64,000 bases of DNA from Nocardioides piscis (GTDB lineage: Bacteria > Actinomycetota > Actinomycetes > Propionibacteriales > Nocardioidaceae): positions 558,001-622,000 of the forward strand of contig NZ_CP049866.1 of NCBI RefSeq assembly GCF_011300215.1, written 5' to 3'. Both the position numbers and the translations under genes were made by a program. The notes below the pieces were generated by a model, which was not told the origin of the DNA, made no database searches, and saw only the letters and a program-made list of their open reading frames with translations. Positions 44,086 to 53,843 of the stretch are shown here, one piece after another. Position 1 is the first letter of the stretch. Every line of letters starts with the position of its first letter.

Positions 44086-45357
44086 GGAGCCCACCACCCG
44101 CAGGTGTGCGGCGAAGAAGGCCGGGCCCGTCCCGTGACGACCGGACTCCACCCGCATGTCCACCGAGATCTCGACGCCGTCCGAGCGGACCATCGGCACC
44201 CTGACCTCCTGGCCGAGCAGCGCGTCACGACCGTTGGTGGCGTGCAGCGTGGTGCCGGCGATGTGGGCCTGGTGGTAGCGCTCGGGAATCAGGACGAGGA
44301 CCCGGCGGCCGACGAGGTCGGTGGGCTCGCCATATCCCATCAGCTCGAGGGCCGGGCCGCTGACAGCGACGATGATGCCGGAGTCGTCGGTCGCCACGAC
44401 GGCAAGCGGTGAGTCGCGCAGCTCGCGCTGGAGCCCCTGCCAACCGGCAGGCACCTTGCCGGGGACGTGCAGGTCGGTGCCGGCGACCCACGAGACCGGC
44501 TCGAGTCGGCGCGCCTGCCTGGCGACTTCCCCGCACAGCCATCCGCGCATCTCGACGATCTCTGGCTGGGTCGGCGCACCCAGCAGTCGTCCTTCGCGAG
44601 CGGCGGCGACGGCGCGGCTCAAGAGATCGTCGAGGACCTCGAAGTGCCCGACGGAGGAGGCCGGGATCTGCAGGCACACCTCCGGGGCCGTGACGTCGGG
44701 CTCGATCAGGCTGGCCATCAGGACGTCGGGCGCGGTCGGGAGGTATGGCACCGGGAGCTGCTCGTGCAGCAGGCTGAGGGCGGCGCTGGCAGCTGCGTGC
44801 TGGGCGAGAGCGCTGGCGTCGTCCTCGAGGGCGTAGAGGAGGAACTCGCGCAGGAGCGACGACGCGTGCTCCTGCCAGGCCCACTGCATCAGCAGCGGCA
44901 CCGCGAGGAGCCTGACGGGGACGACGACCTCGTCATCGGTCGGCGAGGGCAGGGTCGGGTCGGCCCGGTCGGGGAGGTGGCCGATCTCGAACCACACCAC
45001 CTTGCCCGCCAGGGTCGGCGTCGAGCCCCAGCGGTCGCAGTAGTCCTCGACGATCAGCAGCCCACGTCCGGTGCCTGCCGTGTCCGCCCACCTGCGACGC
45101 ACCGGCAGGTGCGAGCTGCCGTCGTGCACCTCGACGCGGAGGGCCGTCGGCTCTGCGACGATCCGCAGGCTCACCGGTGTCCCGGCGTGGACGAGCGCGT
45201 TGGTGACCAGCTCGGACACGACGAGCTCTGCGGCATCGAGCAGCTGCATGCCGCCCGCCTCCTGCAACGCCTCACGCACCGCACGACGAGCGCGACCCAC
45301 GGCGACAGGAGCGGGAGGCAGGGAACACTCGGCGCTCGCGATTCCGGTCACGCTCAC
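44071..45357 (-). CDS. RsbW-type ATPase fused to a PAS domain
   Basis: 428 residues from GTG. N-terminal HATPase_c_2 domain (residues ~20-130) with N-box ELVVSELVTNALVHAG, then VHDGSSHLPV and TGRGLLIVEDYCDRWG. A helical middle section (~140-300) follows, then a C-terminal PAS domain (~315-425: AVVATDDSGIIVAVSGPALELMGYGE). ATPase domains of this class act as anti-sigma serine kinases toward STAS proteins. The fusion with PAS suggests signal input. Read just before the STAS-RsbQ-RsbP operon, so it is a likely partner. Confidence 0.85.
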   Translation of the reverse strand: MSVTGIASAECSLPPAPVAVGRARRAVREALQEAGGMQLLDAAELVVSELVTNALVHAGTPVSLRIVAEPTALRVEVHDGSSHLPVRRRWADTAGTGRGLLIVEDYCDRWGSTPTLAGKVVWFEIGHLPDRADPTLPSPTDDEVVVPVRLLAVPLLMQWAWQEHASSLLREFLLYALEDDASALAQHAAASAALSLLHEQLPVPYLPTAPDVLMASLIEPDVTAPEVCLQIPASSVGHFEVLDDLLSRAVAAAREGRLLGAPTQPEIVEMRGWLCGEVARQARRLEPVSWVAGTDLHVPGKVPAGWQGLQRELRDSPLAVVATDDSGIIVAVSGPALELMGYGEPTDLVGRRVLVLIPERYHQAHIAGTTLHATNGRDALLGQEVRVPMVRSDGVEISVDMRVESGRHGTGPAFFAAHLRVVGSTPKG

Positions 45358-45486
45358 CTGCCGTCCGTCTGGCTTCCGCTGGCCTGCGGAACGCGATGGC
45401 CGTCACGCTATCTCGATCACCGCCCGGAGCGAAGCACCCTCAGGTCCACACATCTGCCACGCGGCGGGCCCGACGCCCGACCGGAT

Positions 45487-46212
45487 CTAGGAACCCACCC
45501 GGTCCCAACCGCGTCGCGCACGGGCACTGCCGAGCGCCTGGTCGTCTCGTGAGCGATAGACGATGTAGGGCCGGGTGAGATAGCCGACGGGCGCCGAGAA
45601 GACGTGGACCAGCCGGGTGAACGGCCAGAGCGCGAAGAGTCCGAAGGCGACCAGCGCGTGCAGCTGGAAGCCGATCGGCGACTCCGCCATCATCTCGGGC
45701 TGGGGCTGGAAGGCGAGGAAGGATCGATACCAGACCGAGACGCCCTCGCGGTAGTTGTAGTGCTCGAGCCCGGTCGCGCCGAGCACCGTGTTCCACATGC
45801 CCAGCACGATCGCCAGGCCCAGGAAGACATACATCACCTTGTCCATCGGGGTGGTCGCGGAGAACACCGGGCCGACGGTGCGTCGCCGATAGATCAGGAT
45901 CACCATGCCCACCAGAGCCATCAGCCCAGCGATCAGGCCGCCGACCATCGCGACGAGGTGATACATCTCGTCGGTGATGCCCACCGCCTCGGTCCACGAC
46001 TCCGGCACGAGGAGGCCGATGACGTGGCCACCCACCACTCCCAGCATGCCGAAGTGGAAGAGCGGGGAGCCCAGGCGCAGCATCCGGTCCTCGTAGAGCT
46101 GCGAGGAGCGCGTCGTCCAGCCGAACTTGTCGTAGCGGTAGCGCCACACGTGTCCGACGACGAAGGTCGCCAGGCACAGATAGGGGACGATGACCCACAG
46201 AAAGACATTCAT
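45487..46212 (-). CDS. narI: respiratory nitrate reductase gamma subunit, cytochrome b
   Basis: 241 residues, five membrane helices. Carries quinol oxidation and two b-type hemes whose His ligands are in the first and last helices (e.g. FHFGMLGVVGGHVIG, FQLHALVAFGLF). Length and helix pattern match NarI, and TRLVHVFSAPVGYLTRPY at the C-terminal end is typical. Start overlaps the narJ stop as ATGA. Anchors NarGH to the membrane. Confidence 0.95.
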   Translation of the reverse strand: MNVFLWVIVPYLCLATFVVGHVWRYRYDKFGWTTRSSQLYEDRMLRLGSPLFHFGMLGVVGGHVIGLLVPESWTEAVGITDEMYHLVAMVGGLIAGLMALVGMVILIYRRRTVGPVFSATTPMDKVMYVFLGLAIVLGMWNTVLGATGLEHYNYREGVSVWYRSFLAFQPQPEMMAESPIGFQLHALVAFGLFALWPFTRLVHVFSAPVGYLTRPYIVYRSRDDQALGSARARRGWDRVGS

Positions 46213-46940
46213 CTTGGGGCTCCTACGGGGATGGTTGCGGGCGCGATGATGGCCGGTTGTCCTGGCGCGAGGGCGGGGTCGGTGCCATAGCCGTCGAGCC
46301 CGACCTCTTCGGCCGCCGGTCCCTGTTCGACGAGACGGCGTACGGCGTCAACCTCCTCGCCCTTGAGCTCGGGCAGGGTCTCGCAGAGGGCCAGCATCGC
46401 GCCTGCCCACGGCGATCCCGTGGTCCCGTCGTCGTTGCGCCATCCCGACAGGGCCAGGCGCAGCATCTCGACTCCCGCCCGGTGGTCGGTCAGCAGCTTC
46501 CAGGCGATGTCGGCATCGACGGTCGCACCGAACTGCAGGACGGCGCACAGGTGGTCGGGCAGCTCGCCCTCGGTCTCGTCCCACTCCACCCCGCCCTCGC
46601 GGTAGGCCTGCTTGAACTGGACCAGCGCGACGCCTCGCCGGCGCGTGTCACCGAAGGCGAAGTAGGTGAGGTAGAGGGCGCACTTGCGGGTGTGGTCGAA
46701 CGTCGCGACGTATTCCTGCTGGAGGGTCTGCACGTCGTGGCTGCGGAAGTGCGCGAACACCGAGGCGAGGTGCTTGTTGTCGGCCACCAGCGCCTCGAGG
46801 TCGTCGAGGGAGTCGACCAGCTCGGGGGTCGGGTAGTCGAGGAGCGCCGAGCACACAGCCCAGATCCGCTGTCGCTGCGAGACGTCGATGCGGTGGCCCG
46901 CAGAGGCCCTCTCCCGCTCGCTGCGCCGCCAGCGCGCCAC
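46209..46940 (-). CDS. narJ: nitrate reductase assembly chaperone
   Basis: 243 residues from GTG, one base after the narH stop. RIWAVCSALLDYPTPELV near residue 27 and YVATFDHTRKCALYLTYFAFGDTRRRG near 80 are NarJ signatures. Binds NarG during molybdenum cofactor insertion and membrane attachment; not part of the final enzyme. The first ~20 residues are basic and may not all be translated. Confidence 0.94.
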   Translation of the reverse strand: MARWRRSERERASAGHRIDVSQRQRIWAVCSALLDYPTPELVDSLDDLEALVADNKHLASVFAHFRSHDVQTLQQEYVATFDHTRKCALYLTYFAFGDTRRRGVALVQFKQAYREGGVEWDETEGELPDHLCAVLQFGATVDADIAWKLLTDHRAGVEMLRLALSGWRNDDGTTGSPWAGAMLALCETLPELKGEEVDAVRRLVEQGPAAEEVGLDGYGTDPALAPGQPAIIAPATIPVGAPR

Positions 46941-46941
46941 C

Positions 46942-48588
46942 TCAGTCGTCCTTCCGCGACGGGAACAGGCCCTCGGGCGTGCCCTTGCCGTCCCAGTTGA
47001 GGAGGTTGACGCGCGACGTCTTGTCCTCGGGAGTGGCGAGGGTGTCCGACGTCTGGCGGTCCTGCAGCATCCGGAAGTTCTCCACCGCCACCGGGGTGGG
47101 ATAGCCGGAGCCCTCGCCGAAGAGGTCCTGCTGCCCCCCGCCGTAGTCGCCGACCGCGCATTCGGTGGCCAGCTCCTCCAACGAGTGTGCCTGCTCGGCG
47201 TGGGCAGAAGGGATGACGTAGCGGTCCTCGTACTTGGCGATGGCGAGGAGCCGGAACATCTCGTAGATCTCCTCCCCCGTCATCCCCACCGCCTCGGCGA
47301 TGGACTCGTCGGGGTCGCGGCCGAGGTTGATGTCGCGCATGTAGGAGCGCATGGCGGCGAGCTTCTTGAGCACCATGTCGACCGGGACGGGGTCGCCGGC
47401 GGTGAAGAGGTTGGCCAGGTACTCCACCGGGATCCGGAGGGTGTCGATGGCGGCGAAGAGGTTGCGCTGGTCCTCGGCGTCCTCTCCGGTCTCCTTGACG
47501 ACGTCGACCACGGGCGACAGCGGCGGGATGTACCAGACCATCGGCATGGTGCGGTATTCCGGGTGGAGCGGCAGCGCGACCTTGTAGTCGGTGATGAGCT
47601 TCAGCACCGGCGACTTCTTGGCCGCCTCGATCCAGTCGGGCGCGATACCGGCGTCGAGAGCGGCCCGCTCGATCTCCGGGTCGCGAGGGTCGAGGAAGAC
47701 CGAACGCTGGGCCTCGTAGAGGTCGTGGTCGTTCTCGACCGACGCCGCCTCGAGCACCTTGTCCGCGTCATAGAGCATCAGGCCGATGTAGCGCAGCCGT
47801 CCGACGCAGGTCTCCGCGCATACGGTCGGGATGCCGACCTCGATGCGCGGATAGCAGAACGTGCACTTCTCGGCCTTGCCGGTCTTGTGGTTGAAGTAGA
47901 CCTTCTTGTAGGGGCAGCCCGAGACGCACATGCGCCAGCCGCGGCAGCGGTCCTGGTCGACCAGGACGATGCCGTCCTCCTCGCGCTTGTAGATCGCGCC
48001 CGAGGGGCACGAGGCGGCGCACGACGGGTTGAGGCAGTGCTCGCAGATCCGCGGGAGGTAGAACATGAAGGTCTGCTCGAACTCGAACTTGACCTTGTCC
48101 TCGATGCCCTTGAGCATCACGTCGCGCGACGCGTGCTCCATCGAGCCACCGAGGTCGTCGTCCCAGTTGGCCGACCACTCGACGTTCATGTCCTTGCCCG
48201 AGATCAGGCTCTTGGGACGCGCCACCGGGAAGGTGTCGGTCTGGGGCGAGTTGGTCAACGTCTCGTAGTCGTAGGTCCACGGCTCGTAGTAGTCGTTGAT
48301 CGAGGGCAGCTTGGGGTTGGAGAAGATGCTCAGCAGCTTCTTGATCCGCCCACCGGCCTTGAGCTCGAGCCGGCCGTTGGCCTTGCGGACCCAGCCCCCC
48401 TCCCACTTGTCCTGGTCCTCGTAGGTCCGCGGATAGCCCAGCCCGGGGCGGGTCTCGACGTTGTTGAACCAGACGTACTCGGTGCCGGCCCGATTGGTCC
48501 ACGCCTGCTTGCAGGTGACCGAGCAGGTGTGACACCCGATGCACTTGTCCAGGTTCATGACCATGGCCATCTGTGCCATCACTCGCAT
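46942..48588 (-). CDS. narH: respiratory nitrate reductase beta subunit, iron-sulfur
   Basis: 548 residues. Four ferredoxin-like cysteine groups: CIGCHTCSVTCKQAW near residue 16-30, CEHCLNPSCAASC near 185, CRGWRMCVSGCPYKK near 218 and CTFCYPR...CAETCVGR near 245. CRGWRMC has the Trp that marks the 3Fe-4S cluster of NarH. Conducts electrons from the NarI hemes to NarG. Starts one base after the narG stop (TGACATG). Confidence 0.97.
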   Translation of the reverse strand: MRVMAQMAMVMNLDKCIGCHTCSVTCKQAWTNRAGTEYVWFNNVETRPGLGYPRTYEDQDKWEGGWVRKANGRLELKAGGRIKKLLSIFSNPKLPSINDYYEPWTYDYETLTNSPQTDTFPVARPKSLISGKDMNVEWSANWDDDLGGSMEHASRDVMLKGIEDKVKFEFEQTFMFYLPRICEHCLNPSCAASCPSGAIYKREEDGIVLVDQDRCRGWRMCVSGCPYKKVYFNHKTGKAEKCTFCYPRIEVGIPTVCAETCVGRLRYIGLMLYDADKVLEAASVENDHDLYEAQRSVFLDPRDPEIERAALDAGIAPDWIEAAKKSPVLKLITDYKVALPLHPEYRTMPMVWYIPPLSPVVDVVKETGEDAEDQRNLFAAIDTLRIPVEYLANLFTAGDPVPVDMVLKKLAAMRSYMRDINLGRDPDESIAEAVGMTGEEIYEMFRLLAIAKYEDRYVIPSAHAEQAHSLEELATECAVGDYGGGQQDLFGEGSGYPTPVAVENFRMLQDRQTSDTLATPEDKTSRVNLLNWDGKGTPEGLFPSRKDD

Positions 48589-48589
48589 G

Positions 48590-51500
48590 TCAGTACTCCA
48601 CCTTCGCAGTCCGCTTGCGGATCATCGTCACTTCGTCACGGTTGTTGCCGATCGGCCCGATGTAGTTGAAGAAGTAGGCCAGCTGGGCATAGCCGCCGAC
48701 GATGTGGTTGGGCTTCATCAGGATCCGCGTCAGGCTGTTGTGGATCCCGCCACGCTTGCGGTCACGCTCGGTCAGGGGTACGTCGATGAGCCGGTCCTGT
48801 GCGTGGTGCATGTAGACCGTGCCCTCCGGCATCCGGTGGCTGACGATCGCCCTGGCAGCGACCACGCCGTTGCGGTTGACCATCTCGATCCAGTCGTTGT
48901 CCTTGATGCCGACCTTGGCCGCGTCGCGGTCCGAGACCCACACCGACTGCCCGCCGCGCGAGAGCGAGAGCATGAACAGGTTGTCCTGGTATTCGGAGTG
49001 GATGGACCACTTGTTGTGCGGGGTGAGGTAGCGCACGGACACGCCCAGCTCGTTCTCCTCACCGATCGGCGCCTCACCGAAGAGCTCGGTCATGTTCAGC
49101 GGTGGTCGGTAGACAGGCAGCATCTCGCCCATCCCGAGGAACCAGTCGTGGTCGACATAGAAGTGCTGGCGCCCGGTGAGGGTGTGGAAGGGCTTGTGGC
49201 GTTCGATGTTGATGGTGAACGGGGAGTAGCGCCGGCCACCCGACTCCGAGCCCGACCACTCCGGCGAAGTGATCACCGGCACCGGCGCGACCTGGGTGTC
49301 GGCGAAGGTGATCTGCTTGCCCTCGTGCTCGGCGGCCAGGTCGGCCAGCTTGGTGCCGGTGCGCTTCTCCAGGAACCGGAAGCCCTGCGTGGCCAGGTGG
49401 CCGTTGGAGACGCCGGCGAGGTGCAGCATCGCGTCGGCCATCTGCACGTCGGTCTCGATCTTGGGCTGGCCGTCGCCCGCCCCGCCGTGCTGGACGCCGT
49501 TGCGCTGGCGCAGGATCTCGACCTCACGCTTGACGTCGTAGGAGACGCCCTTGGTGAGCATGCCGACCTTCTCCAGCAGCGGGCCGATCGTCGTCATCTT
49601 CTCGTAGATCGCGGCGTAGTCCCGCTCCGCGACCGCGATCACCGGCATCGTCTTGCCGGGGATCGGGTCGCAGCCGTCCGGGTGGTCGGCACCGAGCCGC
49701 CAGTCCTTGACCACGCCGTGCTCGGTGGCCATCGCCTCGGGGGTGTCGTGCCACAGGGGCTTGGCGATGACGTCCTTGCGGGTCCCGAGGTGCTCGGCGG
49801 CGAGCTCGCTGAACCGCTTCGCGATCACCTTCCACGCGTCCCAGTCCGACTTGGTCTGCCACGGCGGGGCGATGGCGGGGTTGAAAGAGTGGATGAAGGG
49901 GTGCATGTCGGTGGTCGAGAGGTCGTGCTTCTCGTACCACGTCGCGGCCGGGAGCACGACGTCGCTGAAGATCGTGCTGCTCGTCATCCGGAAGTCGATC
50001 GTCATCAACAGGTCGAGGCGACCCTCGGCGGCCTTGTCGGCCCACACGACCGACTGCGGCCGCTGGTCCTCGGGGCCTCCTTGGCCGTGGCGGCGCTGTC
50101 GGTGCCGAGCAGGTGGCGAAGGAAGTATTCGTTGCCCTTCGCGCTGGAGCCCAGCAGGTTGGAGCGCCACAACGACAGCACCCGCGGATGGTTCTCCTCC
50201 GCCTCGGGGTTCTCGACCGCGAACTTGAGCGAGCCCTCCTTGAGCTGCTGGGCGACGTAGGCCGGGGCCTCCATGCCTGCTGCGTCGGCCTCGTCGGCCA
50301 GGACCAGGCTGCTGCGGTCGAAGGTCGGGTAGGACGGCGACCACCCCAGGCGCACCGACTGGGAGAGCAGGTCCATGACGCTCTTGCCCTTGAAGATGCC
50401 GGTGCCGGCGTCGAGGTCGTCGGCACTGAAGGTGTCGTAGCGGTACTGGGAGGTGTTGACGTACCAGTAGGCCGTCTGGTTCATGTGCCGCGGTGGACGC
50501 TGCCAGTCCAGGGCGAAGGCCATGTGCTGGAAGCCCATGATCGGACGGATCTTCTCCTGCCCGACGTAGTGGGCCCAGCCCCCGCCGTTGCGGCCCTGCG
50601 TCCCGCAGATCGTGGTCAGCAGGAGGATCGCGCGATAGATCTGGTCGGAGTGGAACCAGTGGTTGATCCCTGCCCCCATCAGGATCATCCCGCGACCTTC
50701 GGTGTCGATGGCGTTCTGCGCCCACTCCCGCGCCAGGCGCGTCACCTGGGCGGCCGGGACGCCGGTGTGCTGCTCCTGCCACGCCGGGGTCGCGGGCAGC
50801 GACGGGTCGTCGTAGTCCTTCGGCCACTCGCCGGGCAGGCCGTCGCGGGCGACGCCGTACTGCGCGAGGAGCAGGTCGAGGACGGTGGTGACCAGGCGGT
50901 CGCCGACGCGAGCCACCGGCACGCCCCGACGCTGGAACCGCACCTTGCCGTCGGGCTCGTCGAAGCGCGGAAGCTCGACCTCCACCGACTCGCGGACGCC
51001 GTCATACATCGTCAGGGCCGGGTCGATGTCACCCATCTCGAGGTTCCACTGGCCCAGGCCCTCGTCGCCGAAGCGGTGGCCGATGGCGCCCTTGGGGATG
51101 CGGACCTCACCGGTGCCGGCGTCGATGACGGCCGGCTTCCACATGGCGTTCTCGCTGCCACCCTCGGTGTGGTCGATGTCGCCGGCCACGAGGAACTTGC
51201 CCGGCCGGAAGACCGTCGCGCCGTCAGCGTCCTGGGCCTCGTCGAGGCAGATGAGGTAGGGCAGGTCGGTGTACTGCTTGTTGTAGTCGGCGAAGAACGG
51301 TGTCTGCTGGTCGGCGAAGTGCTCCTTGAGGATCACGTGCCCCATCGCCATCGCGAGAGCGCCGTCGGTGCCCGGTGCGGTCGTGACCCACTCGTCGGCG
51401 AACTTCACGCTCTCCGCATAGTCCGGTGCCACGGCGATCACCTTCTGGCCGCGGTAGCGGGCCTCGGTCATCCAGTGCGCGTCCGGGGTGCGCGTCATCG

Positions 51501-52290
51501 GGACGTTGGAGCCCCACATGATGAGGTAGCCGGCGTCCCACCAGTCGCCCGACTCGGGGACGTCGGTCTGGTCGCCGAACATCTGCGGCGACGCGTTGGG
51601 CAGGTCGGCATACCAGTCGTAGAACGACAGCATGGGTGCGCCGATGAGCTCGAGGAAGCGCGCACCCGAGGCATACGAGACCGGCGACATGGCCGGGATC
51701 GGCGAGAAGCCGGCGATCCGGTCCGGCCCCCAGCGCTTGACGGTGTAGACGTGGGCGGCGGCGACGATCTCGGAGACCTCGTCCCACGACGCGCGGACGA
51801 GGCCGCCCTTGCCGCGGGCCTTCTTGTAGGCGAGCGCCTGCTCCTCGTCCTGGACGATGGAGCCCCACGCGACGACCGGGTCGCCGTACTTCTGCTTGGC
51901 GGCGCGGAACATCTCCAGCAGCACGCCGCGGACGTAGGGGTAGCGGACGCGGGTGGGGCTGTAGGTGTACCAGGAGAAGGCGGCCCCGCGCGGGCAGCCG
52001 CGCGGCTCGTACTCGGGACGGTCGGCACCGGCGCTGGGATAGTCGGTCTGTTGCGCCTCCCAGGTGATGATCCCGTCCTTGACGTAGACCTTCCACGAGC
52101 ACGAGCCGGTGCAGTTGACACCGTGGGTGCTGCGGACGACCTTGTCGTGGGCCCAGCGGTCGCGATAGAAGACGTCGCCCTCGCGGCCGCCCTCCTTGTG
52201 GAGGGTGCGGAGGTCATCGCTGACCTCGGCCTTGGTGAAGAACCTGCGCGTGCCGATCAGTGCGGTCGACAGCGGGTTTTCCAGACTCAT
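48590..52290 (-). CDS. narG: respiratory nitrate reductase alpha subunit, single-base frameshift
   Basis: Catalytic subunit with bis-molybdopterin guanine dinucleotide and one 4Fe-4S cluster. It starts MSLENPLSTALIG with GGAGG 6 nt upstream. HGVNCTGSCSWKVY near 54 gives the His/Cys cluster ligands and MWGSNVPMTRTPDAH near 260 belongs to the cofactor domain. The frame breaks at the GGGG run 50072-50075 after the segment KEAP. One extra C restores EDQRPQSVVWADKAAEGRLD and 1233 residues, the normal NarG length, ending AKVEY. A disrupted narG with an intact narHJI operon would be odd, so assembly error is favoured. Confidence 0.95.
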
Positions 52291-52319
52291 ACGTGGCCTC
52301 CGGGTCGCGGGTGGGGACG

Positions 52320-52339
52320 ACGTGGACTTGAGTCCCCAA
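52320..52339. promoter_or_regulatory. DevR/DosR-like box A in the narG-narK gap
   Basis: Contains GGACT-TG-AGTCC and matches about 16 of 20 positions of the DevR consensus TTSGGGACTWWAGTCCCSAA. Lies 30 bp upstream of narG. Confidence 0.45.
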
Positions 52340-52409
52340 CGCCGACAGTAGGGGAGCATCGCGCCACGATCCACTGTGCCTCCACTCTTGCAGGACAAGG
52401 TCCCGACCC

Positions 52410-52429
52410 TTCGGGACTTTGGTCCCTCC
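52410..52429. promoter_or_regulatory. DevR/DosR-like box B in the narG-narK gap
   Basis: GGGAC-TTTG-GTCCC within a 16 of 20 match to the DevR consensus, centred about 49 bp upstream of the predicted narK transcription start. An adjoining GTCCCGA...TCGGGAC inverted repeat (52400-52417) shares its left half. Confidence 0.5.
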
Positions 52430-52456
52430 GATGCTGTGAAGGGTGTCGGCGGGTCG

Positions 52457-52462
52457 TAATTT
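52457..52462 (+). promoter_or_regulatory. -10 of the narK operon
   Basis: TAATTT, an AT-rich hexamer standing out in this GC-rich gap, 56 nt before the narK ATG. CTGTGA lies 17 bp upstream as a weak -35. The whole 227-bp gap 52291-52517 holds no gene. Confidence 0.5.
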
Positions 52463-52517
52463 TCGCGAGGATCCGGCAAGGACCGCAGGCGTCCCACGAC
52501 CCAGGAGCGAGAACCAG

Positions 52518-53843
52518 ATGAACCAGTCGACCGACGGCCGCAACCGCGTGCTGTGGCTCTCCACGATCGCCTTCACACTGTTGTTCGCGGTGTGGCTGAT
52601 GTTCGGCATCCTGGGCAAGCCGATCCAGGAGGAGTTCGGTCTCACCGAGGTCCAGCTGTCGTGGGTGATCGCAGCGGCCGCGCTCAACGGGTCGTTGTGG
52701 CGCCTGCCCACCGGCATGATCACCGACCGGATCGGTGGCCGGAAGGTGATGACCTTCCTGCTGGTGGCGACGGCCATCCCGGCCTACCTTGTCTCCCGCG
52801 TCGACTCCTACGCGATGCTCATCGTGCTGGCCTTCCTCGTCGGCTTCGCCGGCAACTCCTTCTCCTCCGGCATCGCGTGGAACTCGACGTGGCAGCCGCG
52901 TGAGCGCCAGGGGTTCGCGCTGGGCCTCTTCGGTGCGGGCAACGTCGGCGCCTCGGTCACCAAGTTCATCGGCCCGCCGCTGATCGCCGGCACCGCCGGT
53001 GTCACCTACTTCGGCTTCGTCGAGGGCGGCTGGCGTCTCGTCCCGGTCGTCTACGCGGTCCTGCTGCTCGTGATGGCCGCCCTGGTGTGGTTCGGCACTC
53101 CCAGCCAGGACCAGGCCCCCGGCACGGGGCAGCCGCTCCGGGAACAGGTCAAGCCGCTGCGCCAGGTCCGCGTATGGCGCTTCAGCCTCTACTACGTCGC
53201 CGTCTTCGGTGCCTACGTCGCACTCGCGGCGTGGTTGCCGACCTACTACATCGACAACTTCCAGGTGTCGCTGCAGACCGCGGCGCTGCTCACGGCGACC
53301 TACATCTTCCCCGCGTCGCTGCTGCGGCCCTTCGGTGGTCACCTCTCCGACCGCTTCGGGGCGCGCCGGGTGATGTATTGGACGTTCGCGGCGATGCTGC
53401 TCACGACCGGCCTGCTGATGATGCCCAACGGCCACATCGTCATCAGCCACGCCGACGGCAGCGAGACCCAGCACCTGGCCTACAACCTGGGCCTGGTCCC
53501 GTTCGCCGTCGTCGTCTTCGCCCTCGGGTGTGCGATGGGCGTCGGCAAGGCCGCGGTCTTCAAGCACATCCCGGAGTACTTCCCGAAGAACGTCGGCGCC
53601 GTCGGTGGCCTCGTCGGGATGCTCGGTGGCCTCGGCGGATTCTTCCTGCCGCCGTTGTTCGCCTACACCAAGGCTTGGTCGGGCTTCCCGTCCAGCACCT
53701 TCTTCGTGCTGTTCATCCTGACCGCGACCTGCGCAGCATGGATGCACTGGACGGTCGTGCAGATGCTGCACGACGAGTCCCCCGACCTGGCCAGGCACAT
53801 GGAGAGCCCGACCCGACCCGAGCCTGAGGAGGCCCTTGCATGA
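52518..53843 (+). CDS. narK: nitrate/nitrite MFS transporter (NarK1-like)
   Basis: 441 residues from the ATG with AGGAG upstream. Twelve membrane helices. NarK signature segments: LSWVIAAAALNGSLWRLPTGMITDRIGGRK near 60, GFAGNSFSSGIAWNSTWQP near 118 and FPKNVGAVGGLVGMLGGLGGFFLP near 365 (nitrate-signature Gly runs). This type is generally a nitrate/proton symporter. Its stop overlaps the next narK start by 4 nt. Expressed divergently from narG. Confidence 0.93.
   Translation: MNQSTDGRNRVLWLSTIAFTLLFAVWLMFGILGKPIQEEFGLTEVQLSWVIAAAALNGSLWRLPTGMITDRIGGRKVMTFLLVATAIPAYLVSRVDSYAMLIVLAFLVGFAGNSFSSGIAWNSTWQPRERQGFALGLFGAGNVGASVTKFIGPPLIAGTAGVTYFGFVEGGWRLVPVVYAVLLLVMAALVWFGTPSQDQAPGTGQPLREQVKPLRQVRVWRFSLYYVAVFGAYVALAAWLPTYYIDNFQVSLQTAALLTATYIFPASLLRPFGGHLSDRFGARRVMYWTFAAMLLTTGLLMMPNGHIVISHADGSETQHLAYNLGLVPFAVVVFALGCAMGVGKAAVFKHIPEYFPKNVGAVGGLVGMLGGLGGFFLPPLFAYTKAWSGFPSSTFFVLFILTATCAAWMHWTVVQMLHDESPDLARHMESPTRPEPEEALA

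Noticed and set aside
52393..52403. A separate third DevR box GGAC-AAG-GTCC
   Set aside because: The spacer is 3 nt instead of 4 and the outer bases do not fit the consensus; kept only as part of the inverted-repeat ladder.
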